A model generated the notes under the pieces. The model was not told where the DNA came from and did not search any database. It saw nothing but the letters and a program-made list of their open reading frames with translations. 53,005 nucleotides of DNA, from positions 1-53,005 of the forward strand of contig DVHI01000014.1 in assembly GCA_018712275.1 (NCBI GenBank). Reading direction: 5' to 3'. This document shows positions 8,160-16,451 of this stretch, one piece after another (the first letter of the stretch is position 1; each line of letters opens with the position of its first letter). Source of the stretch: Candidatus Coprenecus avistercoris. Lineage in GTDB: Bacteria; Bacteroidota; Bacteroidia; Bacteroidales; UBA932. The position numbers and the translations under genes were made by a program.

Positions 8160-9710
8160 ATGACACAGGAAGAAGTATTCAAGCAACTTACCGCCCATGC
8201 CAAGGAGTATGGCTTTGTTTTTCCCTCAAGTGAGATTTACGACGGACTCAGCGCCGTCTATGACTACGGACAGATGGGCGTGGAGCTCAAGAACAATATC
8301 AAGAAATACTGGTGGGACGCTATGGTGCGCCTCAACGAGAATATAGTCGGTATCGACTCCGCTATCTTCATGCACCCTAAGATCTGGCAGGCGTCCGGTC
8401 ATGTGGGAGCTTTCAACGACCCTCTGATCGACAACAAGGACTCCAAGAAGCGCTATCGTGCCGATGTGCTCATCGAGGACTATATCGCCAAGCTGGAGGA
8501 GAAGATCGCCAAGGAAGTAGAGAAGGGCCGCCGCAAGTTCGGCGAGAGCTTTGACGAGGCCCAGTTCCGCGCCACCAATCCCAACGTGCTGCGCAACCGG
8601 CAGAAGATGGACGAGGTGCGTGAGCGCATGACGGCCGCCCTCAATGCCAACGACCTTCAGGGGCTGCGCGACATCATCATCGACTGCGGCATCGTCTGCC
8701 CCATCTCCGGTACCAAGAACTGGACCGAGGTGCGTCAGTTCAACCTTATGTTCTCCACCCAGCTCGGCAACATCTCCGGAGAGGACGGCATCATATATCT
8801 CCGTCCCGAGACGGCCCAGGGTATTTTCGTCAACTTCCTGAATGTCCAGAAAACTGGGCGCATGAAGATTCCTTTCGGCATCGCCCAGATAGGCAAGGCC
8901 TTCCGCAACGAGATAGTGGCCCGTCAGTTCATCTTCCGCATGAGGGAGTTCGAGCAGATGGAGATGCAGTTCTTCGTGCGTCCCGGCTCTGAGCTCGAGT
9001 GGTTCGCCAAATGGAAGGAAGCCCGCCTGCAGTGGCACAAGGCCCTCGGCCTGGGCGATGAGAAGTACCGCTTCCACGACCACGAGAAGCTGGCCCACTA
9101 CGCCAACGCCGCCACTGACATTGAATTTGAATTCCCCTTCGGCTTCAAGGAACTCGAGGGCATTCATTCCCGCACGGACTTCGACCTGGGCAACCATCAG
9201 AAGTTCTCCGGCCGCAAGATACAGTACTTCGACCCCGAGACCGGCGAGAGCTACACTCCGTACGTAGTGGAGACATCCATAGGACTGGACAGGATGTTCC
9301 TGGCCGTGCTTTCCGCTGCTTACTGCGAGGAGAAGCTGGAAAACGGAGAGGAGAGGGTAGTCCTCCGCATTCCTCCCGTGCTGGCTCCCGTGAAACTTGC
9401 AGTACTGCCTCTGGTCAAGAAGGACGGGCTGCCTGAGATTGCCCGCGATATCATCGACGACCTGAAGTTTGACTTCAACTGCCAGTATGACGAGAAGGAC
9501 AGCATCGGCAAGCGATACCGCCGTCAGGATGCCATCGGCACTCCCTTCTGCATCACCGTGGACCATCAGACCAAGGAGGACAACTGCGTGACCATCCGCG
9601 ACCGCGATACCATGTCCCAGGAGCGCATACCCGTGGCGGAGGTCGGCAGGATTATCCGCGAGAGGACGGATTTCAGGACCGTAATGAAAAAACTGAACAA
9701 AATAGGATAA
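8160..9710 (+). CDS. glyS: Glycyl-tRNA synthetase (single-chain type)
   Basis: A 516-residue class II aminoacyl-tRNA synthetase of the alpha2 (eukaryote/archaea-like) type rather than the GlyQ/GlyS tetramer. Class II motif 2 is visible as RPETAQGIFVNF followed by RQFIFRMREFEQMEMQFF, motif 3 as ETSIGLDRMFLAVL, and the C-terminal anticodon-binding domain runs from about residue 415. Length is slightly short for the family but no module seems missing. The dihydroorotate dehydrogenase-like gene follows 15 bases downstream. Confidence 0.96.
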   Translation: MTQEEVFKQLTAHAKEYGFVFPSSEIYDGLSAVYDYGQMGVELKNNIKKYWWDAMVRLNENIVGIDSAIFMHPKIWQASGHVGAFNDPLIDNKDSKKRYRADVLIEDYIAKLEEKIAKEVEKGRRKFGESFDEAQFRATNPNVLRNRQKMDEVRERMTAALNANDLQGLRDIIIDCGIVCPISGTKNWTEVRQFNLMFSTQLGNISGEDGIIYLRPETAQGIFVNFLNVQKTGRMKIPFGIAQIGKAFRNEIVARQFIFRMREFEQMEMQFFVRPGSELEWFAKWKEARLQWHKALGLGDEKYRFHDHEKLAHYANAATDIEFEFPFGFKELEGIHSRTDFDLGNHQKFSGRKIQYFDPETGESYTPYVVETSIGLDRMFLAVLSAAYCEEKLENGEERVVLRIPPVLAPVKLAVLPLVKKDGLPEIARDIIDDLKFDFNCQYDEKDSIGKRYRRQDAIGTPFCITVDHQTKEDNCVTIRDRDTMSQERIPVAEVGRIIRERTDFRTVMKKLNKIG

Positions 9711-9725
9711 CAAAAAACTACAGCT

Positions 9726-10706
9726 ATGGCAACAACAGACGTGAAGTATCTCGGCCTGGACCTCAAGAGTCCTATAATAGTGAGCAGCTGCTCGCTGACA
9801 GCCGATGTCGACAAAGTTAAGGAAATGGAAAGCTGCGGTGCCGGAGCCGTGGTCATGAAGTCCCTCTTCGAGGAGCAGATCCGCGGTGAGGTGGAGTTCA
9901 TGGCCTCAGCGGGACACTCCTATCCGGAGATGGACGACTATCTCCATGCTTACATCCGTTCCAACTCCATCGCGCAGTATACCGAGAAGGTACGCGCACT
10001 TAAAGATGCCGTCTCAATACCTGTCATAGCCAGCATCAACTGCTACAGTCCCGGTGAGTGGGTCGAGTATGCCCGTCAGATCGAGGCTGCCGGAGCCGAT
10101 GCTTTGGAGATCAACCTTTACGACCTGGCCCTGGATCCCAGAACCTCTCCTGCAGCCATCGAGGACGGCTATGTCAGCGTAGTCCGCTCGATAGTTTCGG
10201 AGCTTAAGATTCCCGTAGCCGTAAAGATAGGCCCCCACTTCTCCAGCATAGTCAATTTCGTAGACCGCATAGCCTCTGCCGGAGCCAAGGGAGTGGTGAT
10301 ATTCAACCGTTTCTTCACCCCTGACATCGACCTGGAGAAGTTCTGCCTGGTGCCGGCCGCTCCCCTCTCACATGAAGGTGAGTATGCCGAGATCCTGCGC
10401 TGGACCGCCATTCTTGCCTCAGCCGTAAAGATAGACATCGCCACCACCACAGGCGTGCACAGTGCTGAAAGTGCCCTAAAGATGATTCTTGCCGGCGCCG
10501 ATGCCGTTCAGGTATGTTCTGTGATTTACAAGCATGGACCCGCCGTCATAAAGGAATTCAACGGGAAAATAGCTGCTTTCCTCGAAAAGAACAATGTGGA
10601 AAGCCTCTCCCAGATCCGCGGCCGCCTGAGCTACTCATCCATCCCTGACCCCGCCATGTACGAAAGGGTTCAGTTCATGAAGACCTTCGGCTCTCTGGCC
10701 CTGTAG
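9726..10706 (+). CDS. Dihydroorotate dehydrogenase-like protein
   Basis: A 326-residue TIM-barrel flavoprotein of the class 1 dihydroorotate dehydrogenase family. Seen are the N-terminal GLDLKSPIIVSSCSLT segment, ALEINLYD in the middle, the phosphate-binding lysine region IPVAVKIGP, and a C-terminal IATTTGVHSAESALKMILAGADAVQVCS FMN-phosphate site. It matches a group usually annotated only as dihydroorotate dehydrogenase-like; several expected active-site segments differ, so the true substrate is uncertain. Its TAG stop is followed directly by the 3' end of the oppositely oriented tRNA-Pro. Confidence 0.85.
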   Translation: MATTDVKYLGLDLKSPIIVSSCSLTADVDKVKEMESCGAGAVVMKSLFEEQIRGEVEFMASAGHSYPEMDDYLHAYIRSNSIAQYTEKVRALKDAVSIPVIASINCYSPGEWVEYARQIEAAGADALEINLYDLALDPRTSPAAIEDGYVSVVRSIVSELKIPVAVKIGPHFSSIVNFVDRIASAGAKGVVIFNRFFTPDIDLEKFCLVPAAPLSHEGEYAEILRWTAILASAVKIDIATTTGVHSAESALKMILAGADAVQVCSVIYKHGPAVIKEFNGKIAAFLEKNNVESLSQIRGRLSYSSIPDPAMYERVQFMKTFGSLAL

Positions 10707-10780
10707 TCGGGGTAAAAGGACTCGAACCTTCGACCCCCTGCTCCCAAAGCAGGTGCGCTAGCCAACTGCGCCACACCCCG
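10707..10780 (-). tRNA. tRNA-Pro (anticodon TGG)
   Basis: The minus strand folds as a complete 74-base cloverleaf. The seven-base acceptor stem starts CGGGGTG and closes with a final G-T pair, the anticodon arm has loop TTTGGGA giving anticodon TGG, and the T arm carries GGTTCGAGTCC. The discriminator base is A and no CCA is encoded. The 3' end directly abuts the stop codon of the convergent gene. A TATATTTG promoter box lies 15 bases upstream. Confidence 0.95.
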
Positions 10781-10795
10781 ATTGATTGTGAGGTG

Positions 10796-10803
10796 CAAAT
10801 ATA
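10796..10803 (-). promoter_or_regulatory. -7 promoter element for tRNA-Pro
   Basis: TATATTTG on the minus strand, 15 bases upstream of the mature tRNA 5' end, which fits a short processed leader. Confidence 0.65.
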
Positions 10804-10810
10804 GGCTTAT

Positions 10811-10838
10811 TTTCCGGATAATTTCAGTTTCTTTTCAG
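10811..10838 (+). promoter_or_regulatory. Candidate response-regulator site: three 11-base-spaced repeats
   Basis: TTTCCG (10811), TTTCAG (10822) and TTTCAG (10833) repeat with an exact period of 11 bases. The last copy starts 20 bases before the TTTG of the promoter box. OmpR/PhoB-family regulators bind tandem half-sites with this period, so this may be an autoregulatory site for the downstream regulator. That is inference. Confidence 0.45.
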
Positions 10839-10848
10839 AATTGATTTC

Positions 10849-10856
10849 TAATTTTG
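10849..10856 (+). promoter_or_regulatory. -7 promoter element for the two-component operon
   Basis: TAATTTTG fits TAnnTTTG and ends 25 bases before the response-regulator ATG at 10882. Confidence 0.65.
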
Positions 10857-10881
10857 TATCTCACTCTGAAAAGACATACGT

Positions 10882-11556
10882 ATGAAACTGCTTATTGTTG
10901 AGGATGACTCCTCCCTGAGGGAACTGATGCAGCGGGCCCTGACGGAGGAGGGCTATGTGGTTGAGACGGCTTCAACCTTCGATGAGGCGGACGCCAAGGT
11001 CTCCGGTTACAGTTATGACTGTATCCTGCTGGATATCATGCTTCCGGGCGGCAGCGGCCTTCAGCTGCTGGATCACATCAAGCACATGCAGAAACGGGAG
11101 AACGTCATCATCATCTCGGCCAAGGACTCCCTGGACGACAAGGTATACGGCCTGGAGCACGGGGCTGACGACTACCTGCCCAAGCCCTTCCACATGGCCG
11201 AACTCAAGGCCCGCATCCGCAGCGTGCTCCGCAGAGGACGGACCGGCGGCAATCTCACCATCGAATACGGCAATGTCACCATACAGCCCGAGAACGGTTA
11301 TGTGGAGGTGGCCGGTAAACAGGTGGAACTGCTTAAAAAGGAGTTCGATATACTGCTCTACTTCATGCAGCGGCCCAACCATCTGGTGGATAAGTCCGTC
11401 CTTGCCGAGGCCGTGTGGGGCGACCACGCCGACCAGGCCGACGACTACCACTTCGTCTACGCGCAGATGAAGAACCTGCGCCGCAAGCTCCAGGCGGCAG
11501 GAGCCGACATCGAGATCAAGGCCGTGTACGGTTTCGGATATAAGCTGGTCAAGTGA
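10882..11556 (+). CDS. OmpR-family response regulator
   Basis: A 224-residue DNA-binding regulator. The receiver domain (1-115) has the acidic pair in VEDD, the phosphoacceptor D51 in LLDIMLPGGSG, the switch serine in IISAKD and K101 in LPKPF. The winged-helix output domain follows (about 125-224), with VELLKKEFDILLYFMQRPN, the recognition region around YHFVYAQMKNLRRKL and the final GFGYKLVK. It ends one base before the kinase start, so the pair is co-translated. The upstream 11-base repeats may be its own binding site. Confidence 0.93.
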   Translation: MKLLIVEDDSSLRELMQRALTEEGYVVETASTFDEADAKVSGYSYDCILLDIMLPGGSGLQLLDHIKHMQKRENVIIISAKDSLDDKVYGLEHGADDYLPKPFHMAELKARIRSVLRRGRTGGNLTIEYGNVTIQPENGYVEVAGKQVELLKKEFDILLYFMQRPNHLVDKSVLAEAVWGDHADQADDYHFVYAQMKNLRRKLQAAGADIEIKAVYGFGYKLVK

Positions 11557-11557
11557 T

Positions 11558-12823
11558 ATGAAGCTGATGTACCGCATAGCCATGCGCCTGGCGCTGGTGC
11601 TCCTGCCCCTGATGGCTATCTGGGCCGGCTTTTTCTATTTCCGGATCCTGAACGAGGTCAATGACGAAACCGATGACGCTCTGGATGAGTTCACCGACAA
11701 GGTCATTGCCCGCATGCTCTCCGGTCAGGAACTGCCCTCCAACGTAGGAGCAAACATCATCTACGACATCATCCCGATCGGGGAGCAGTTCGCCCAGGAC
11801 CATCCATCCATACGTTATTATTTCAACGACGAGCAGTTCCCTTCCATAGGCCGCGAGCCCGCCAGGGTGCTTACCACGGTATTCCGTACAGACAGCGACA
11901 ACTACTACCTCCTCAAGGCCTATACCCCGACGATAGACAAGCAGGAGCTCATGCAGTCCACCCTTGTATGGATAGTGATTCTGTATTTTTCCCTGCTGCT
12001 GACAGTCATATTGGTGACTATTCTGGTCTTCTACCGCAACATGCGGCCTCTCTACCGTCTCCTGGGCTGGCTGGACCGCTTCAGGATAGGAGCCAAGAAC
12101 CCTCCGCTGGACAACCCGACCGACATCACTGAGTTCCAGAAGCTCAATGTGGCCGCTGAAAAGGCCCTCAACCGCTATGAGGAGGCCTTCGAGGCGCAGA
12201 AGGAGTTCATAGGCAACGCCTCGCACGAGCTCCAGACCCCTCTGGCGGTCATGGGCAACCGCATCGAGTGGCTGCTGGACAACACGGAGCTGGACGAGAG
12301 GCAGATAGGCGAGCTGTTGGGTATCCAGCGTACTCTGGGAGGGGTGGTCCGTCTCAACAAGACCCTTCTCCTGCTGACTAAGATAGACAACGGCCAGTTC
12401 CCCGAAAGCACGGATGTCTTCATCCCTGCCCTCGTGCAGGAGAGCGTGGAGGTTTTCTCAGAAATCTACGAGGACAAGGGGATAGAGGTCGACTTCCCCC
12501 GTCCCGACAGCCTGGTGGTGAGGATGAATGAATCCCTGGCCCGGACCCTGACCGGCAATCTGCTCAAGAACGCCTTTATATATACGCCCGCACACGGGAG
12601 GATCAGCATCAGTATTAAAGGCAGGACCCTGGAGATAGCCAATACCGGAGAAACACCGCTCGACGCGGACCACATCTTCGACCGGTTCTACAAGAGCGGA
12701 GGCCGCGAGGGCTCCCTGGGCCTGGGTCTGGCTATAGTCGGAGCGGTGCAGAGGTACTATGATCTGGAGGTGAAATACAGATTTGAGGAAAAAATGCACA
12801 TTTTTTCTGTAAAATGGAGATAA
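11558..12823 (+). CDS. Two-component sensor histidine kinase
   Basis: A 421-residue membrane kinase. A transmembrane helix at about 8-28, a periplasmic sensor of roughly 105 residues and a second helix at about 135-158 are followed by a HAMP-like linker. The phosphoacceptor is H223 in NASHELQTPL. The catalytic domain shows the N box (GNLLKNAFIY) and the G2 glycines (GSLGLGLAI); the G1 box reads ANTGE, with N where many kinases have D. The partner of the regulator just upstream; both PepSY-like genes follow, which suggests an envelope signal. Confidence 0.92.
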   Translation: MKLMYRIAMRLALVLLPLMAIWAGFFYFRILNEVNDETDDALDEFTDKVIARMLSGQELPSNVGANIIYDIIPIGEQFAQDHPSIRYYFNDEQFPSIGREPARVLTTVFRTDSDNYYLLKAYTPTIDKQELMQSTLVWIVILYFSLLLTVILVTILVFYRNMRPLYRLLGWLDRFRIGAKNPPLDNPTDITEFQKLNVAAEKALNRYEEAFEAQKEFIGNASHELQTPLAVMGNRIEWLLDNTELDERQIGELLGIQRTLGGVVRLNKTLLLLTKIDNGQFPESTDVFIPALVQESVEVFSEIYEDKGIEVDFPRPDSLVVRMNESLARTLTGNLLKNAFIYTPAHGRISISIKGRTLEIANTGETPLDADHIFDRFYKSGGREGSLGLGLAIVGAVQRYYDLEVKYRFEEKMHIFSVKWR

Positions 12824-12840
12824 TTTTAAATTCATTTCAG
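12824..12840 (+). promoter_or_regulatory. Second copy of the candidate regulator site
   Basis: TTTCAG at 12835, with a degenerate TTTTAA 11 bases before it. The nine bases TTTCAGAAT starting at 12835 also occur at 10833, and in both places the motif starts exactly 20 bases before the TTTG of the downstream promoter-like box. Confidence 0.4.
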
Positions 12841-12849
12841 AATCGGGGG

Positions 12850-12858
12850 TAATCTTTG
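12850..12858 (+). promoter_or_regulatory. Near-consensus -7 element for the small PepSY-like gene
   Basis: TAATCTTTG has one base more than TAnnTTTG between TA and TTTG. It ends 48 bases before the ATG at 12907. A weak basal promoter helped by an activator would fit. Confidence 0.4.
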
Positions 12859-12906
12859 CACCGTAAAACAAAAGAAACAGTATTAATTTTAAAAAAAGTA
12901 AAGAAT

Positions 12907-13347
12907 ATGAAAAAGATTATGATCCTCGCAGCCGCCATGCTGCTCCTCTCCGTGACCTCAGCCCGCGCCGACCACGACCGCCCGATTCAGTTCAACCAAC
13001 TTCCCGTTGCAGCTCAGGAGTTTGTAAACACCTATTTCTCAGACCAGAAAGTATCCTTTGCCAAGGAAGAGCGCGACTTCATGGAAGTGCGTTACGAGGT
13101 GATGTTCACCAATTCCATCAAGATCGAGTTCTACAAGGACGGCCAGTGGAAGGAGGTAAACTGCAAGTATTCAGTGATCCCCGCAGGCATAGTGCCCGAG
13201 CAGATCATGACGTATGTCAACAGCAATTTCCCCGGAGTGCAGGTACATTCCATCGACCGTGACCGCCGGGATATCGAGGTTGAGCTCACAAACGGTCTGG
13301 AGCTCACCTTCGACCTCTACTACAACCTCATCGACATGGATGACTAA
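12907..13347 (+). CDS. Secreted PepSY-like domain protein
   Basis: A 146-residue protein starting MKKIMILAAAMLLLSVTSARA, a clear signal peptide, which fixes the start at 12907 although the frame is open 17 codons further up. The mature part has two half-repeats of the PepSY-like (formerly DUF2874) type: a short helix (AAQEFVNTYF, then EQIMTYVNSNFPG) followed by strands ending in an acidic segment. Such proteins are common next to Bacteroidota two-component systems, but the ligand is unknown. A strong terminator follows, separating it from the larger PepSY-like lipoprotein. Confidence 0.85.
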   Translation: MKKIMILAAAMLLLSVTSARADHDRPIQFNQLPVAAQEFVNTYFSDQKVSFAKEERDFMEVRYEVMFTNSIKIEFYKDGQWKEVNCKYSVIPAGIVPEQIMTYVNSNFPGVQVHSIDRDRRDIEVELTNGLELTFDLYYNLIDMDD

Positions 13348-13381
13348 CCGCATGTGACAGACCATATTGTATAACTCAAGG

Positions 13382-13417
13382 ACGGACTCTGTCGCAAATG
13401 CCGCAGGGTCCGTTTTT
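13382..13417 (+). terminator. Intrinsic terminator after the small PepSY-like gene
   Basis: A stem of about 14 pairs (arms starting ACGGACTCTG and ending CAGGGTCCGT, loop AAAT, one mismatch) is followed by TTTTT. It would end transcription from the two-component operon or the small gene. Confidence 0.75.
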
Positions 13418-13489
13418 CTAAAACTGTCACAGAGTCCCGGGCATGTCATTAAGCCCCGAAATTTTCTAACTTTTTAAACAATCACTTTT

Positions 13490-14797
13490 ATGAAGACGAA
13501 TTTAAAACTTATTGTATCAGGGTGCATTTTGTCCCTTATGCTTCTGGCAGCCTCCTGCAATAAGCAGAGGCCGGAGAACCTCCAGAACATTGAAGCCACA
13601 CCGGAGCTTCAGGCTGCGCTGTTCGACCTTTATCCCGGGGCGCAGGATGTAAAGTGGTCGCAGAAAAACAGTTACTATGTAGCAGACTTCAAGGCTCCCG
13701 CCGGCGAGACTCCGGCGGTCCGCTCAGATAACGGCCAGCTGGTCAATTATTCCGCATGGTTCGACTCTCAGTATCAGTGGCAGATGACGGAGACCGACCT
13801 GCCTCAGGGCATGGTGCCCGATGCTGTCTGGGCAGCCTTTGACGCCACAGAGTACGCTGACTGGCGGATTGACGACATCGATATGCTGCGCAGGGACGGG
13901 GTCGAGACCATCTACATCATCGAAGTTGAGGGTACCAAAGACGGAGTATACCAGGAAGTCGACCTCTACTTCTCCGAGGACGGAGTGCTGGTCAAGACCG
14001 TCGTCGACGCCGAGGAGGACTACGACTACAACGATTTTATTCCCGATACCCCCTCAGGCAGCATTCAGGAGTACATCGCAACCCATTATCCCGATGCCAG
14101 GATAGTCGAGATAGACATAGAGCACGGCATGACAGAGGTGGAGATCATCGACGGCCGCGTGTGCCGCGAGCTCTTCTTCGACTCCTCCCAGAACTGGATG
14201 CTGACCCGCACCGAACTCCGCCACAGTCAGGTGCCCGAGGATATTCTGGGCTACCTCAGAAGCTCCGAGTACGGCAGTTACCGGATGGACGACGTGGACT
14301 TCTACCAGACACCCGAAGGCGAGTTCTACCGTTTCGAACTGGAATACAGGGATGACGACATCGAGGTAGATGTCTATGCAGACGGTACCGTCACCCCAGT
14401 CACCGGTAACGGCGGCAATCCCGGAGGCGGGGACAACAGCGGCGGCATGGTAGGCGGCAGCATCGAGGAGTTCATCGCAGACAAATACCCCGGAGCCCGC
14501 ATCCTCGAGCAGGACTGGGACGACGGCTACCTGGAAGTGGAGATCTGGCACGACAACAAGGAAAAGAACATCTACTTCAACGGAGCCGGCGAATGGGTCC
14601 GCTCCAAGTGGGATGTCCGCATCAGCGAGCTGCCAAAAGAAGTGACAGACACCCTTTCGAAGGAATATCCGGATTACCGTATCGATGACGCCGAGTACAT
14701 CCAGACCCCCGAAAGCGAGTACTACCTCATCGAGCTGGAAGGCCGCGGCGACCTCGAAAAGAACGTACGCATCACCTCCGACGGAACGATTCTCTAA
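13490..14797 (+). CDS. Lipoprotein with three tandem PepSY-like units
   Basis: A 435-residue predicted outer-envelope lipoprotein; the signal peptide ends LLAASC with the lipidated cysteine at C23. The rest is built from three units at about 37-175, 190-305 and 322-435. Each holds a helix (for example SIQEYIATHYP, SIEEFIADKYP), an acidic strand pair, a W-containing turn, a VP/LP helix and a YRIDD or YRMDD strand. A glycine-rich linker lies at 306-323. Units 2 and 3 are most alike. It is strongly acidic. No enzyme motif is seen. A ligand-binding or inhibitor-like role near the sensor kinase is inference. Confidence 0.83.
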   Translation: MKTNLKLIVSGCILSLMLLAASCNKQRPENLQNIEATPELQAALFDLYPGAQDVKWSQKNSYYVADFKAPAGETPAVRSDNGQLVNYSAWFDSQYQWQMTETDLPQGMVPDAVWAAFDATEYADWRIDDIDMLRRDGVETIYIIEVEGTKDGVYQEVDLYFSEDGVLVKTVVDAEEDYDYNDFIPDTPSGSIQEYIATHYPDARIVEIDIEHGMTEVEIIDGRVCRELFFDSSQNWMLTRTELRHSQVPEDILGYLRSSEYGSYRMDDVDFYQTPEGEFYRFELEYRDDDIEVDVYADGTVTPVTGNGGNPGGGDNSGGMVGGSIEEFIADKYPGARILEQDWDDGYLEVEIWHDNKEKNIYFNGAGEWVRSKWDVRISELPKEVTDTLSKEYPDYRIDDAEYIQTPESEYYLIELEGRGDLEKNVRITSDGTIL

Positions 14798-14820
14798 TCA
14801 AACCTCTCATAGAATAACAG

Positions 14821-14860
14821 AAATTCCCGGACAAGCTCCTAAGGCTGTCCGGGAATTTTA
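14821..14860 (+). terminator. Intrinsic terminator after the PepSY-like lipoprotein gene
   Basis: Arms AAATTCCCGGACA and TGTCCGGGAATTT enclose a short loop, with T-rich sequence after the stem. It lies 24 bases beyond the stop codon. Confidence 0.8.
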
Positions 14861-14878
14861 TTATGCCCGTATTCAGTA

Positions 14879-14978
14879 GCAAAATATAAAGTACTACCCC
14901 TCTGAGGCGTCGGCTCCCGAGTAGGGAAGGGGCCCACGAAGTGGGAAGGACCTCAGAGGGGTAGTACTTTTATTTTGC
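14879..14978. repeat. Large imperfect inverted repeat between convergent genes
   Basis: The left arm 14879-14907 (29 bases) and right arm 14951-14978 (28 bases) are complementary apart from one bulged T; both contain the core GTACTACCCCTCTGAGG or its complement. The 43-base loop holds a smaller hairpin, CCCAC-GAA-GTGGG. It lies between the ends of the PepSY-like lipoprotein gene and floA. It could serve floA as a terminator, but it is much larger than needed and looks like a dispersed palindromic element. No second copy occurs in this window. Confidence 0.8.
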
Positions 14979-15001
14979 GTGGTATCTCCTGCGTACGTAA
15001 T

Positions 15002-15970
15002 TTATACGCTTTCCTTGGCGATATTCTCGCGCATGTCAGTATCAGCCTGGATATTCTTTATCCGGTAGTAGTCCATGATACCGAGATTGCCGGAACGGAA
15101 GGCATCCGCCATAGCCAGAGGAATCTCTCTTTCGGCCTCGATAACCTGGGCCCTGGCTTCCTGTGCCTTGGCCTTCATCTCCTGCTCGAGAGCCACGGCC
15201 ATCGCACGGCGCTCCTCGGCGCGAGCCTGGGCGATATTCTTGTCGGCATTGGCCTGGTCAATCTGCAGCACCGCACCGATATTCTTGCCTATGTCGATAT
15301 CGGCGATATCAATCGAAAGAATCTCGAAAGCCGTACCCGCATCGAGCCCCTTGGCCAGCACTACCTTGGAGATCGAGTCGGGATGCTCCAGCACATCCTT
15401 GTGCGACTCCGACGCACCGATACTGGATACTATACCCTCACCTACGCGGGCGAGAACAGTCTCCTCACCGGCACCGCCGACGAGCTGCTTGATATTGGCC
15501 CGGACAGTAACCCTGGCCTTGGCTATCATCTGGATACCGTCCTTGGCCACAGCCGTCACGGGCGGAGTATTGATTACCTTAGGATTTACAGACATCTGCA
15601 CGGCCTCGAACACATCGCGGCCGGCGAGGTCGATGGCAGCCGCCATCTTGAAGTCCAGGTTGATATTGGCCTTGTCCGCGGAGATCAGGGCATTGACTAC
15701 ATTGGGCACATTGCCCTTCGCCAGGTAGTGAGCCTCAAGCGCATTGGCGTCCAGCTTCAGGCCGGCCTTGGTACCAGTGACCATAGCCATGACGATGGTG
15801 CTCGGCGGAACCTTCCTCCACCTCATCAGCACCAGCTGGATGAGCGAGATGCGCACTCCCGAGATCAGAGCCTGAAACCATAGGGTCACCGGGAAGAACC
15901 ATAGCAGGATGATCAGGGCCACGATGGCCACTGCTATCCAGATAATTACGAGTCCTACTGAAGAGATCAT
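15002..15970 (-). CDS. floA: Flotillin-like protein FloA
   Basis: A 322-residue membrane scaffold protein of the bacterial flotillin (UPF0365) family, which organises membrane microdomains. An N-terminal hydrophobic hairpin (residues 4-28) anchors it. [21 protein letters not shown], the SPFH-like core and the long Ala/Glu-rich coiled stretch [19 protein letters not shown] are characteristic. Length is normal. It is the last gene of a three-gene unit behind the NfeD-like gene (13-base gap), the usual pairing of flotillins with NfeD proteins. Confidence 0.95.
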   Translation of the reverse strand: MISSVGLVIIWIAVAIVALIILLWFFPVTLWFQALISGVRISLIQLVLMRWRKVPPSTIVMAMVTGTKAGLKLDANALEAHYLAKGNVPNVVNALISADKANINLDFKMAAAIDLAGRDVFEAVQMSVNPKVINTPPVTAVAKDGIQMIAKARVTVRANIKQLVGGAGEETVLARVGEGIVSSIGASESHKDVLEHPDSISKVVLAKGLDAGTAFEILSIDIADIDIGKNIGAVLQIDQANADKNIAQARAEERRAMAVALEQEMKAKAQEARAQVIEAEREIPLAMADAFRSGNLGIMDYYRIKNIQADTDMRENIAKESV

Positions 15971-15983
15971 AAAGAAAAAACTG

Positions 15984-16445
15984 TTATAAGGGTTTTACAA
16001 ATATTTTATTGTCATCGATAAGGATTACCTCGACCTGCTGCCCCGGGTCTACGATGCCGTTGCGGGCCGAACATTCCACCGTAGTCTCACCGAACAGGAC
16101 CTTGCCCATGGGTGCCAGGCGGGTGATCGTGACGCCCTGCGAGCCGACAGCGATGCCCTTGTCCTCGGGGCGGGAATCCGTGCGGCTGTTGATCTCGGTA
16201 TGCAGCGAGAGCTTCTTCCAGGTCTTGGAGCGGAGCGAGAGCACGGCGCAGACCACGGCCAGCACTGCATTTGCCGCTATCGTTATGTAACCGGCGTCCG
16301 GCCCTATGCCGTCGAAAGCCAGCCAGCACGCTGCACCTATTGACACCAGTCCGAGGGTGCCGGCGACGAAGATACCGGGAATGAGAATGATTTCAGCGAT
16401 AATGAGCAGGAGTCCCAGGATAGACAGGGAGATGATAAGTGCCAT
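15984..16445 (-). CDS. NfeD-like membrane protein
   Basis: A 153-residue protein with two to three N-terminal transmembrane segments (about 2-50 and 55-73) and a C-terminal OB-fold-like soluble domain starting near residue 98 ([19 protein letters not shown], ending KIFVKPL). This is the short NfeD form lacking the ClpP-like protease domain. NfeD proteins partner with flotillins, and floA follows directly. It starts 6 bases after the stop of the SPOR-domain gene. Confidence 0.9.
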   Translation of the reverse strand: MALIISLSILGLLLIIAEIILIPGIFVAGTLGLVSIGAACWLAFDGIGPDAGYITIAANAVLAVVCAVLSLRSKTWKKLSLHTEINSRTDSRPEDKGIAVGSQGVTITRLAPMGKVLFGETTVECSARNGIVDPGQQVEVILIDDNKIFVKPL

Positions 16446-16451
16446 CTGAAG

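Noticed and set aside
8226-9713. 495-codon open frame on the minus strand opposite the glycyl-tRNA synthetase gene
   Set aside because: It is the codon-bias shadow of a clear synthetase gene, with no recognisable domain or promoter. The same holds for long antisense frames at 19692-21167, 27568-29244, 32965-34437 and 39841-41043.
12856-12906. Longer N-terminus for the small PepSY-like protein
   Set aside because: It would add a charged stretch before a perfect signal peptide and would start inside the promoter-like box.
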